Assembly: GCA_022510565.1 (NCBI GenBank)
Contig: JAFLTE010000003.1
Coordinates: 1 to 64,000, forward strand
DNA: 64,000 nucleotides
From: Lachnospiraceae bacterium
Lineage (GTDB): Bacteria; Bacillota; Clostridia; Lachnospirales; Lachnospiraceae
Direction: 5' to 3'
Below the pieces are notes generated by a model. It worked only from the letters and a program-made list of their open reading frames with translations, did no database searches and had not been told where the DNA came from. Positions 1-8,616 of this stretch are shown in pieces (position 1 is the stretch's first letter; the number at the start of each line of letters is the position of its first letter). Both the position numbers and the translations under genes were made by a program.

Positions 1-1361
1 AGAGAGATGTATACTGGATTCTTACCGGCAATTCCATTGCCTATATGAAGGATGAGAAAATACATACCTTGTCTAATTTTCCATACTCCAATAACTTTGA
101 TATGCAGTTCGACAATCAGGGCGGTATCTGGGTTTTAAGCAGCAACGGGATCTATTTTGTCAACGGCGACAACCTGCTTTCGGATGAAGAACTGGTGTAT
201 TCTTTTTATGATATCCGCAATGGTTTGCCAAGTATTGCAACAGCCAACTCCAGAAATTACATTTCGCCTGACGGAACATTGTATATTGCAGGTGGTTCCG
301 GCGTAAGCAGTATCAATATCAACACGGCGAGAGCAGGTAAGAATGACGCTAAGTTAGTTGTTCCGTTTATTACAATAGACGATGAGGAAGTTTATGTAAG
401 AATAGGCGATACAATCACCATCCCCTCCGACTGCAAACGTGTTACGATTCACGGTTTTGCAATGACATATGCACATGACCCTCAGGTAAGCTACTATATG
501 GAGGGCTTTGACGACAAGCCGATAATCGTTGCCAAGCATGATTTGCAGCCGATAAGTTATACGCGTCCACACAGCGGTGAGTATGTTTTCCATATGTCGA
601 TTATCGATGTCATGACCGGAGAGGACGTAAGTTCCCTTGCCGTAAAGATCGTAGTGGAAAAGGCATTCTATGAGCATGGTTGGTTCTGGATGCTTGTGCT
701 GGCAGTGATTGCCCTGGTGATATTTTTGATTGTTCAGGTGTATATTCGCAATAAAATGGCGAAACTGATCGAGGAAGAGGAGAGAGAAAGGACTTTCATA
801 AGGCAGATAATTCAGGTGTTTGCCAAGAGCATTGACGTAAAAGATAATTATACCAATGGTCACTGCTTCCGTGTGGCGGAATATACAAAAATGATAGCAG
901 AAAAAGCAGGATATAGTGAGGCAGAAGTTGAGAAGTTCTATAACATCGGATTGATGCATGATATAGGAAAAATCAACATACCGGATGAAATTTTGAAAAA
1001 ACCGGGCAGACTTGATGATGATGAATTTGCGAAGATGAAAATGCATGCCTCTTTCGGATATGATATCCTGAAAGAAGTTGAGATCATGCCGGAGCTTGCT
1101 TTGGGTGCAGGATACCATCACGAAAGAATAGACGGCAAAGGATATCCTTTTGGAAAGGCGGGCGATGAGATTCCGGATGTGGCGCAGATCATTGCCGTGG
1201 CAGATACTTTTGATGCTATGCATTCCACAAGATCATACCGCAAGAAGATGAAAATGGAAGATATCATAGCAGAGCTGAAACGGGTAGCGGGAACCCAGTT
1301 GAGTGAGAAATATGTGCAGGTGCTGCTGACGCTGATCGAAGAAGGGAAGATCGATGAGTGA
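1..1361 (+). CDS. Sensor protein with beta-propeller end, Y_Y_Y domain and HD-GYP phosphodiesterase (5' partial)
   Basis: The reading frame is open from base 3, so the true start lies upstream of the window. The visible part begins with propeller-type repeats (GGIWVLSSNGIYF is typical of Reg_prop blades), followed by a Y_Y_Y domain (about 400-660), one transmembrane helix (about 675-750), and a cytoplasmic HD-GYP domain. The HD pair is in LMHDIGK near 955 and HHERIDGKGYP lies near 1110-1145, so the metal-binding and GYP signatures are intact. HD-GYP proteins hydrolyse cyclic di-GMP; here the external propeller probably senses a ligand. It resembles two-component sensors whose kinase half is replaced by an HD-GYP output. 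Family is clear; ligand unknown. Confidence 0.9.
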   Translation, partial: RDVYWILTGNSIAYMKDEKIHTLSNFPYSNNFDMQFDNQGGIWVLSSNGIYFVNGDNLLSDEELVYSFYDIRNGLPSIATANSRNYISPDGTLYIAGGSGVSSININTARAGKNDAKLVVPFITIDDEEVYVRIGDTITIPSDCKRVTIHGFAMTYAHDPQVSYYMEGFDDKPIIVAKHDLQPISYTRPHSGEYVFHMSIIDVMTGEDVSSLAVKIVVEKAFYEHGWFWMLVLAVIALVIFLIVQVYIRNKMAKLIEEEERERTFIRQIIQVFAKSIDVKDNYTNGHCFRVAEYTKMIAEKAGYSEAEVEKFYNIGLMHDIGKINIPDEILKKPGRLDDDEFAKMKMHASFGYDILKEVEIMPELALGAGYHHERIDGKGYPFGKAGDEIPDVAQIIAVADTFDAMHSTRSYRKKMKMEDIIAELKRVAGTQLSEKYVQVLLTLIEEGKIDE

Positions 1362-1440
1362 GTAATTGCAAATCGATTCAATATTATATAATGCATATTA
1401 TCATATTTGACGTTAGTTTATTTCAGAAACGGGGACTATC

Positions 1441-1944
1441 ATGCACAACGAATTAACCAAGAAAGACATCGAAAAGATGGAAGAAGAAATCGAATACAGA
1501 AGGTTAGTGGTGCGTAAGCAGGCATTGGAGGATGTAAAAGAAGCAAGAGCCCACGGAGATTTGAGTGAGAACTTTGAATATTACGCCGCTAAGCGCTTCA
1601 AGAACCAGAATGAGAGCCGTATCCGCTATCTGGAGCGGATGATTAAGACGGCGGTGATTGTGTCCGACGAATCTGCGGAAGATGAAGTGGGAATGAACAA
1701 CACCGTGGAGGTTTATTTTGAGGAGGACCAGGTGACGGAGAAGTACAAACTTGTCACCACGGTTCGAGGTAATTCCCTGGAGGGACTGATAAGCACCGAG
1801 TCGCCGCTTGGCAAGGCGCTTCTGGGACATAAGGTGGATGATAGAGTTTATGTAGAAGTCAATGCCGGATTCGGCTATTATGTAGTGATTAAATCCATAG
1901 AGAACACCGTAGATGACGGTACGGATAAACTGAGGAGTTTCTGA
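1441..1944 (+). CDS. greA: GreA/GreB-family transcript cleavage factor
   Basis: This 167-residue protein has the GreA layout: an N-terminal coiled coil with EARAHGDLSENFEYYAAK (the acidic D and E at its tip support RNA-cleavage activity in RNA polymerase) and a C-terminal FKBP-like domain ending in SPLGKALLGHKVDD. The length fits GreA (about 158-165 residues). It should rescue backtracked RNA polymerase. The gene is monocistronic in appearance, with a strong hairpin overlapping its stop codon. GreA versus a GreA-like paralogue cannot be settled here, because the coiled-coil region is somewhat diverged. Confidence 0.85.
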   Translation: MHNELTKKDIEKMEEEIEYRRLVVRKQALEDVKEARAHGDLSENFEYYAAKRFKNQNESRIRYLERMIKTAVIVSDESAEDEVGMNNTVEVYFEEDQVTEKYKLVTTVRGNSLEGLISTESPLGKALLGHKVDDRVYVEVNAGFGYYVVIKSIENTVDDGTDKLRSF

Positions 1945-1968
1945 TACAGAAACTCCTCGCTTATTTTA
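1932..1968 (+). terminator. Intrinsic terminator overlapping the greA stop codon
   Basis: GAGGAGTTTCTG and CAGAAACTCCTC form a perfect 12-bp stem with a 3-base loop (ATA), followed by a T-rich run. The TGA stop codon (1942-1944) lies in the end of the left arm and the loop. Confidence 0.85.
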
Positions 1969-2081
1969 TAGGTAAGTCAGTCAGGCTGCCGAGCCTGACT
2001 TAGGTATAAATTGGACAGCCTCCGCATATACCTTACAAAGCGCACATGACGCGTGTATGGTTAAGTGCAGGAGGAAAAAGC

Positions 2082-4790
2082 ATGTATGAGGTGAAGACGG
2101 CGGCGGAAACGCTTCGTTTGCTTGAGACGGACAAGGATAAAGGCCTGGGGCGCAGAGAGGCGATGGAGCGCAAGACAAAGTACGGGGCAAACAGACTAAA
2201 AGATCAGGAGCAAAAGAGCCTCGCTCAGATGATTTTAGAGCAGCTCAACGACCCGCTAATCCTGATTCTGGTAGTGGCAATGGCAATCTCTATGATGCTG
2301 CGTGAATTCGGAGATGCAATCATCATTGTCACGGTGGTGGTGCTAAACGCCACGGTTGGCATTATTCAGGAGGGCAAGGCGGGCAAAGCGGTGGAAGCGC
2401 TCAAGAAAATATCTTCGCCGCAGGCTGTCGTTCTGCGGGAAGGTGGGCGTATGAAAATTCCTGCAGAAGATCTGGTGCAGGGCGATATTGTGTTGTTGGA
2501 AGCCGGAAATATGATTCCTGCAGACTTAAGATTAATTGAAACACAGGGTATTTGCATAGAAGAGTCTACCCTTACAGGAGAGTCTGAACCGGTAGAAAAG
2601 AATGCTGAATATATTGCAGATGCTGAGGGAGACCACAGCAGCATGAATATGGCTTATATGTCCACTTATATGACGAAGGGACGTGGTAAAGGTGTAGTGG
2701 TAGCCACCGGTATGGACACACGCATCGGGCATATAGCGGACATGCTGCATGAAGGGCGGGAGAAGCTGACCCCGCTTCAGGTAAAGCTGGGAGAACTTGG
2801 TAAAATTCTGAGCTTTCTGGCGGTAGGAATCTGTGTATTCCTGTTTATTGTGGCGGTATTGCAGAAGCGCGACGTGGGGGACATGCTTCTGACATCTGTA
2901 TCGCTGGCGGTAGCTGCCGTTCCGGAGGGACTTCCGGCAATCGTGACGATAGTGCTCGCTTTAAGCGTATCCCGCATGGTGCGCGCCAGAACAATTGTGC
3001 GCAAGTTGTCCTCCGTGGAGACGCTCGGAGCGGTGAATGTAGTCTGCTCTGATAAGACGGGAACGTTGACACAGAACAAGATGACTGTGACGGAGTGTTA
3101 TCTGGATGAAAAACTTGTCAGGAGAGAACAGTTCGGAGATCTGAAGGCAGTACAATTCATATTGGGATGTGTTCTGTGTAACGACGGTGTATTAATCGGC
3201 GAGGATAAAATCGGAGACCCTACGGAGCTGGCACTTCTGTATATGGCACGAGATTGCGGAGTGGATATCGAGCAGCTACGCACGGCAAATCCCCGTGTTG
3301 CGGAAAAGGGCTTCGATTCGGAGCGTAAGATGATGACCACGGTGCATCGAAAAGACGGAGGGCTTATCTCCTACACAAAAGGTGCGGCGGAGCGGGTGCT
3401 TGACAACTGTGACCGCATTTACAAGAAGGGACAATTGTGTGCTATGACGCAGTCTGACAGAGATGCTGTGACGAGAGTTCAGAAGCAGCTCATGGGAGAG
3501 GGAAGGCGTGTGATGGCACTTGCCATGGACACGGATGGCGGTATGCAGGAAAGAAATATGATTTTCTTAGGTCTTTTCAGTATGCAGGATCCGGTCAGAC
3601 CGGAAGCGGTGCAGGCAGTGGCGGACTTTGAGAAAGCGGGGGTTTCCACTGTGATGATTACCGGCGACCATCCGGACACGGCATACTCCATTGCCAGGGA
3701 GCTTGGCATTGCAGACAGCCCCAAACAGTGTATTACGGGCAAGGAACTGGATCACATCAAAGACCATCATTTTTTACAGAGGCTTAAGGAACTCAGAGTA
3801 TTTGCCAGAGTGACACCGGAGCATAAGGTCAGAATCGTGGAGGGGTATCGGACACTGGGGATGACGGTGGCTATGACGGGAGACGGTGTCAACGACGCAC
3901 CTTCATTGCAGGCGGCTGATATCGGAATTGCCATGGGACAAAACGGTACGGACGTGGCGCGTGGCGCAGCGGACTTTGTGCTGATGGACGACAACTTTGC
4001 AACCATCCATCTGGCCATCAAGGAAGGCAGAGGCATCTATGAGAATATCAGAAAATCCGTGATTTTCCTCTTGTCTTCCAATCTGGGGGAAATCATCACG
4101 ATGCTTCTCACCATTGTGGCGGGGCTGCCCAGCCCGTTAAAGGCGAGCTTTATTTTGTGGATTAACCTGATTACCGATTCGCTGCCTGCGCTTGCACTCG
4201 GGGTGGATAACAACGACGGAGAGAGACTGATGCAGGAAAAACCCCGCAGAAAGGAGGATTCCCTTTTTGCCAAAGGAGGATTGTTGTGTGTAATTTGCTA
4301 CGGACTGGTCATCGGCGGTGTGAGTTTGGCGGCTTTTTTGAAAGTGCCCTACGACAGAATTGTGGCTGAAAATCTCCCGGTTAGTTTACATAACGTAATT
4401 GAAGGGCTGAGAATTTCCTCGGTGCTTGCCAAGGCACAGACCCATGCTTTTACGGTACTCGGAATCAGTCAGCTTTTCCACGCCATCGGTATGCGGGACG
4501 TGAATCGCTCTGTGTTCAGAATGAATCACAAGAATAACCCTTATATGATTGGGGCATTTGTGATCGGAATTGCATTGCAGGCAGCGGTGACGGAGATTAC
4601 TCCGCTCATCAATCTGTTTGGCACGGTACGTCTCGAACTGGCAGAATGGGTGCAGCTTATGGCGCTGTCCGCCACACCGCTTATCGTTCACGAGCTGCTT
4701 GCACTGCCGATCTATAGCAAAGCCAGCACTGCCAGCAGCATAAGGAAAAGTCCGCTGAGCCAGGAAAGGTCCACGTTGAGCGTGGAGTAA
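2082..4790 (+). CDS. Calcium-transporting P-type ATPase (P2A/SERCA type)
   Basis: About 902 residues. The start at 2082 is preferred over the upstream ATG at 2046 because AGGAGG sits about 7 bases before it. The protein has a cation-ATPase N domain, the TGES actuator motif, the phosphorylated aspartate D324 in DKTGTLT, the KGAAE nucleotide site and TGDGVNDAP. The M4 motif PEGLP, the M5 NLGE and the M6 NLITD reproduce the SERCA calcium ligands, so Ca2+ export at the plasma membrane is the likely role. The last 79 bases overlap the 3' end of the convergent ytaF-like gene. Mn2+ as an alternative ion cannot be excluded. Confidence 0.9.
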   Translation: MYEVKTAAETLRLLETDKDKGLGRREAMERKTKYGANRLKDQEQKSLAQMILEQLNDPLILILVVAMAISMMLREFGDAIIIVTVVVLNATVGIIQEGKAGKAVEALKKISSPQAVVLREGGRMKIPAEDLVQGDIVLLEAGNMIPADLRLIETQGICIEESTLTGESEPVEKNAEYIADAEGDHSSMNMAYMSTYMTKGRGKGVVVATGMDTRIGHIADMLHEGREKLTPLQVKLGELGKILSFLAVGICVFLFIVAVLQKRDVGDMLLTSVSLAVAAVPEGLPAIVTIVLALSVSRMVRARTIVRKLSSVETLGAVNVVCSDKTGTLTQNKMTVTECYLDEKLVRREQFGDLKAVQFILGCVLCNDGVLIGEDKIGDPTELALLYMARDCGVDIEQLRTANPRVAEKGFDSERKMMTTVHRKDGGLISYTKGAAERVLDNCDRIYKKGQLCAMTQSDRDAVTRVQKQLMGEGRRVMALAMDTDGGMQERNMIFLGLFSMQDPVRPEAVQAVADFEKAGVSTVMITGDHPDTAYSIARELGIADSPKQCITGKELDHIKDHHFLQRLKELRVFARVTPEHKVRIVEGYRTLGMTVAMTGDGVNDAPSLQAADIGIAMGQNGTDVARGAADFVLMDDNFATIHLAIKEGRGIYENIRKSVIFLLSSNLGEIITMLLTIVAGLPSPLKASFILWINLITDSLPALALGVDNNDGERLMQEKPRRKEDSLFAKGGLLCVICYGLVIGGVSLAAFLKVPYDRIVAENLPVSLHNVIEGLRISSVLAKAQTHAFTVLGISQLFHAIGMRDVNRSVFRMNHKNNPYMIGAFVIGIALQAAVTEITPLINLFGTVRLELAEWVQLMALSATPLIVHELLALPIYSKASTASSIRKSPLSQERSTLSVE

Positions 4791-5347
4791 ATCAGATACC
4801 CGAGTCCGTATCCGGTGGAAAAGAGCAACAGATTAAACAGTGCAGACAGTAAGAAGAGCATGACGAGAGGAATTGTTGCTGTGGTGAAAGCCATACCCAC
4901 TAAAACACTGTCCAGGGAAAGCGCCAATGACAGAAGAAGGGCTTCCTTCGGGCTTAGAATCTGCAAGTCCTCTTGGTTGGCATCTTCCGGTGATAAATAT
5001 ACGGTAAAAATAATGTTAATTTGTTTGATTTTGCAGCCCCAGTTTCTGACAAGACTGGGGTGTCTGCGCGCTACAGCCCGAATCAGGCTCTCAGACAGCT
5101 TACTGAGGCCAAGCAGCATCAGCAGGAAAAAGGAGAGAAAGGGAAGAGCGGATTCGGGGAGAAAAAGGAAAATATAAGAACCTACGCGATTGGCGGCGGC
5201 GATGAAAGCAGCCGGGACACAGACCAAAATAAGATAGGCCGGAAGTTTGATACGTACCCGCCCCGTGCCGTAGGTCAATCCGGCGGTCAGGGAGTCGATG
5301 GATACGGCCGTCAGAAAGAGGAACAGGGCGGCAAATGTACCGAACAT
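4712..5347 (-). CDS. ytaF: YtaF-type sporulation membrane protein (MntP-like fold)
   Basis: A 211-residue membrane protein with two related halves, each carrying a short acidic motif in a helix (AVSIDSLTAG near the N terminus, ALSLDSVLVG near residue 145). This is the pseudo-repeat pattern of the MntP/YtaF family. I start it at the ATG at 5345-5347, since GAGGTG lies 9 bases upstream; a GTG four codons earlier has no good site. YtaF is known as a sporulation membrane protein in Bacillus; the transported substrate, if any, is not established. Its 3' end overlaps the Ca2+ ATPase gene by 79 bases on the opposite strand. Confidence 0.8.
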   Translation of the reverse strand: MFGTFAALFLFLTAVSIDSLTAGLTYGTGRVRIKLPAYLILVCVPAAFIAAANRVGSYIFLFLPESALPFLSFFLLMLLGLSKLSESLIRAVARRHPSLVRNWGCKIKQINIIFTVYLSPEDANQEDLQILSPKEALLLSLALSLDSVLVGMAFTTATIPLVMLFLLSALFNLLLFSTGYGLGYLIYSTLNVDLSWLSGLFLMLLAVLALL

Positions 5348-5427
5348 GGTGCAAATCACCTCGATAGAATAAGATTTATGATATATTGTATGGAAAAAAC
5401 GTCGGGAGTTGCCGAAATTTATTTACG

Positions 5428-5450
5428 CCCCATTCAAAAAATGGTATGAT
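5428..5450 (+). promoter_or_regulatory. Candidate sigma-A promoter for the MBL nuclease gene
   Basis: TTTACG (about 5422-5427) lies 17 bases from TATGAT at 5445-5450, about 50 bases before the start codon. The -35 match is weak and the -10 is good. Confidence 0.45.
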
Positions 5451-5502
5451 AAATAAACAGGAGGGTTCCTGTGCGGAAAAGCACTTCGGAACGTAAAAAT
5501 TT

Positions 5503-7104
5503 ATGGAACTTATGTTTATTGGGGCCGACCACGAAGTCACAGGCAGCTGCCACTATCTTCGTGTCGGGGAGAAAAATATATTAGTGGATTACGGTATGGA
5601 GCAGGGTGTCAATGTCTTTGAGAACTGCGAGCTGCCGGTGGATGCAGCATTGATTGACTACGTGTTTCTGACCCATGCGCATATAGACCATTCGGGTTTG
5701 CTGCCGCTTTTGTATTCCAGAGGATTTCGTGGAAATATCTACGCTACGGTGGCGACATGCGATTTATGCAGTATCATGCTTCGGGACTGTGCGCATATTC
5801 AACTGCAGGAGGCGGAGTGGAAGAACCGTAAGGCGAAGAGAAGCGCCGGAAACGAGATTACGGAGCCTCTCTATTCGATGGAGGATGCCGACGGAACGAT
5901 TAGGCGGCTTGTTCCCTGCGATTATGAGAGTGTAGTCACTGTCTGTGATGATGTGAAAATCAGGTTCACGGATATCGGACATCTGCTAGGATCTTCCAGT
6001 ATCGAGGTGTGGGCTACAGAGGACGGTGTAACCAAGAAACTGGTTTTTTCGGGAGACATCGGCAATGCCGGTCAACCCCTGATTAAGAGCCCTAAGCTGA
6101 CGGAAGAAGCCGATTATGTGGTGATGGAGTCCACCTACGGAGATAGGCTGCACAGCACGGACAGACCGGATTACATAGAAGAATTGACGAAGATTTTGCA
6201 GAGTACCTTTGATAAAGGCGGCAATGTGGTAATTCCTTCTTTTGCGGTCGGAAGAACACAGGAACTGTTATATTTCCTGCGTCAGATTAAGGCGGACAGA
6301 CTGGTGAAGGGACACGAAGATTTTCCGGTTTATGTGGACAGTCCGTTGGCGGTGGAAGCTACGGGTATTTTCCAGAAAAATGAATATGAGTGTTTTGACG
6401 AGGCGGCGATGGAACTAGTGAGACAGGGCATCAACCCTATCACGTTTCCGGGGCTTCGTCTTGCAATTACAAGTGATGAGTCCAAAGCAATCAACTTCGA
6501 GAACAGTCCCAAGGTTATTATTTCTGCTTCGGGCATGTGTGAGGCGGGACGTATCAGACACCATCTGAAGCATAATTTGTGGCGGCCGGAGTGCACGATC
6601 CTGTTCGTGGGTTATCAGGCAATCGGTACGCTGGGCAGAGCTATTGTAGAGGGTGCGGAGGAAGTTAAGCTCTTCGGGGAGCCGATTGAGATTCGCGCAC
6701 AGATTATGAAGCTGATCGGTATGAGCGGTCATGCAGATAAGAACGGACTGCTTCAGTGGATTGACGGATTTAAGGTGAAACCGCAGAAGGTATTTGTAGT
6801 GCACGGAGAAGACAGTGTTTGTAAGCTGTTTACGGAGTGCCTTAAGGTGGAGCACGATATGGATGCATATGCTCCCTACAGCGGAACTCGGTTTGACTTA
6901 ATTGAGGGCAGCTTCATCTACGAGGCGGAGCCGATTCCGGTGAAGAAGAAAGCGCGTGGTGTATCCGATGTCTTCGCGAGACTGCTTGCCAGTGGGCAGC
7001 GGCTTATCGCCATCATACACAAGAATGAGGGCGGCGCGAACAAAGATTTGGCGAAGTTTGCGGATCAGATTAACTCGTTGTGCGATAAGTGGGATAGGAC
7101 ATAA
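5503..7104 (+). CDS. Metallo-beta-lactamase/beta-CASP RNA-processing nuclease
   Basis: 533 residues. The metal site H58-A-H60-I-D62-H63 is present, followed by the histidine/aspartate motifs of the MBL fold (SGDIGN, ESTYGDR), a beta-CASP domain (PSFAVGRTQELLYFL, YVDSPLAVEAT) and the C-terminal RMMBL motif (SGHADKNGLLQWI). This is the layout of CPSF-73-like bacterial and archaeal RNases; RNase J is a more distant relative. It probably cleaves RNA in the cytoplasm. It has its own upstream promoter candidate and is followed at short distance by thyA. Confidence 0.88.
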   Translation: MELMFIGADHEVTGSCHYLRVGEKNILVDYGMEQGVNVFENCELPVDAALIDYVFLTHAHIDHSGLLPLLYSRGFRGNIYATVATCDLCSIMLRDCAHIQLQEAEWKNRKAKRSAGNEITEPLYSMEDADGTIRRLVPCDYESVVTVCDDVKIRFTDIGHLLGSSSIEVWATEDGVTKKLVFSGDIGNAGQPLIKSPKLTEEADYVVMESTYGDRLHSTDRPDYIEELTKILQSTFDKGGNVVIPSFAVGRTQELLYFLRQIKADRLVKGHEDFPVYVDSPLAVEATGIFQKNEYECFDEAAMELVRQGINPITFPGLRLAITSDESKAINFENSPKVIISASGMCEAGRIRHHLKHNLWRPECTILFVGYQAIGTLGRAIVEGAEEVKLFGEPIEIRAQIMKLIGMSGHADKNGLLQWIDGFKVKPQKVFVVHGEDSVCKLFTECLKVEHDMDAYAPYSGTRFDLIEGSFIYEAEPIPVKKKARGVSDVFARLLASGQRLIAIIHKNEGGANKDLAKFADQINSLCDKWDRT

Positions 7105-7146
7105 GAAGCGGTTTACATAACACTAGGCTGAGAAGAGGAGTAAGAT

Positions 7147-7995
7147 ATGAGTCTTGCTGATAAGATTTTTATAGATATGTGTAAGGATATCTTGGAGAAC
7201 GGAACAAGTACGGAGGGCGAGAAGGTGCGTCCTCACTGGGAGGACGGGACACCTGCTTACACGGTGAAGAAATTCGGCGTGGTAAATCGGTATGACCTGT
7301 CTTTGGAGTTTCCGATACTGACGCTTCGGAAAACCGCCCTCAAGAGTGCCACAGATGAGATGCTCTGGATTTGGCAGCAGAAGTCCAACAATATAAAAGA
7401 ATTGCACAGCCATATCTGGGATGAGTGGGCGGACGAGGACGGCTCCATCGGTAAGGCGTATGGTTATCAGATGGGTGTCAAACATCAGTACAAAGAGGGT
7501 ATGATGGATCAGGTTGACCGTGTTATCTATGACCTGAAGAATAACCCGTTCAGCCGCCGCATTATGACGAATATGTATGTCCATCAGGATTTGCATGAGA
7601 TGAACCTATATCCATGTGCGTACAGCATGACTTTCAATGTGACACAGAAGAAGGAACATGAGAAGCTGACATTAAATGCCGTTTTAAATCAGCGCTCTCA
7701 GGATGTACTGGCCGCCAATAACTGGAACGTGGTGCAGTATGCGGTGCTTGTACATATGCTTGCTCAGGTGTGTGATATGGAAGTGGGCGAACTGGTACAT
7801 GTCATTGCGGATGCGCATATCTACGATAGGCATATCCCTATTATTGAGGAACTGATAAGCAGACCGGTTTACGATGCACCGACTTTCCTGCTGAACCCAG
7901 ATATTAAGGATTTTTATCAATTTACCAGAAATGATGTCAAGGTGGAAAACTACGTTACCGGACCGCAGATTGAAAATATTCCGATAGCGATTTAG
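7147..7995 (+). CDS. thyA: Thymidylate synthase (ThyA)
   Basis: 282 residues with the catalytic cysteine C157 in LYPCAYSMTFNV, the RSQDVLAANNWNV substrate/folate-binding stretch and the ADAHIYDRH motif. It converts dUMP to dTMP using methylenetetrahydrofolate and produces dihydrofolate. The next gene is dihydrofolate reductase, which regenerates the cofactor, so the pair is a functional unit. The site AGAAGAGGAG about 6 bases before the ATG supports this start. Confidence 0.97.
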   Translation: MSLADKIFIDMCKDILENGTSTEGEKVRPHWEDGTPAYTVKKFGVVNRYDLSLEFPILTLRKTALKSATDEMLWIWQQKSNNIKELHSHIWDEWADEDGSIGKAYGYQMGVKHQYKEGMMDQVDRVIYDLKNNPFSRRIMTNMYVHQDLHEMNLYPCAYSMTFNVTQKKEHEKLTLNAVLNQRSQDVLAANNWNVVQYAVLVHMLAQVCDMEVGELVHVIADAHIYDRHIPIIEELISRPVYDAPTFLLNPDIKDFYQFTRNDVKVENYVTGPQIENIPIAI

Positions 7996-8055
7996 CAGGC
8001 GGAAGCGTGCTGAAAGCACGGGCTTGCGAGTTTAGGAAGAAATACGGAGGTTACC

Positions 8056-8547
8056 ATGAACATATTCGTAGCAGTGGACAGAAATTGGGCGATTGGCTGT
8101 AAGAACAGCCTGCTTGTCAGAATTCCGGCGGATCACAAAAATTTCCGTCTGGAGACCACCGGTAAGGTGGTGGTGTTGGGCAGGAAGACGCTGGAGACTT
8201 TTCCTCAGGGAATGCCTTTAAAGAATCGCACCAATATTATTATGTCAACCAATCCGAACTATCAGGTGAAGGACGCCATCATTGTGCACAGTAAGGAGGA
8301 GCTTCTGGAGAAGTTAAAGGACTATCCCAGCGAAGACATTTATATTATCGGCGGGGAGAGTGTTTACCGTATGATGCTGCCCTACTGTGATGTGGCGCAC
8401 GTGACGAAGATTGACCACGCATATGAGGCGGACACTTATTTTCCGAATCTGGACGAGGACGAGGAGTGGGAGATTACGGCGGACAGCGACGAACAGACCT
8501 ATTTTGATATAGCATACCAATTTGTTAAGTATGAGCGTAAGAAATGA
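8056..8547 (+). CDS. folA: Dihydrofolate reductase
   Basis: 163 residues, normal for the family. Visible are the N-terminal NIFVAVDRNWAIG strand and loop, active-site acid D26, the NADPH-binding GRKTLETFP and the conserved IIGGESVYRMMLPYCD. It reduces dihydrofolate to tetrahydrofolate, completing the thymidylate cycle with thyA 60 bases upstream. ACGGAGG sits just before the ATG. Confidence 0.95.
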   Translation: MNIFVAVDRNWAIGCKNSLLVRIPADHKNFRLETTGKVVVLGRKTLETFPQGMPLKNRTNIIMSTNPNYQVKDAIIVHSKEELLEKLKDYPSEDIYIIGGESVYRMMLPYCDVAHVTKIDHAYEADTYFPNLDEDEEWEITADSDEQTYFDIAYQFVKYERKK

Positions 8548-8616
8548 CTTGCTAGGGAAATTTTGATTTAAGGAATCAATATATAAGGGGATCATAATCA
8601 AGGAAGGGAAAACTAT

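Noticed and set aside
354-1223. A 289-codon antisense open frame inside the HD-GYP gene
   Set aside because: Shadow of an intact coding sequence with clear domain motifs on the plus strand; no ribosome site and no recognisable domain.
1979-2000. AGTCAGGCT/AGCCTGACT hairpin after greA
   Set aside because: Perfect 9-bp stem but no T-run; the stronger terminator is 20 bases upstream. Left unassigned.
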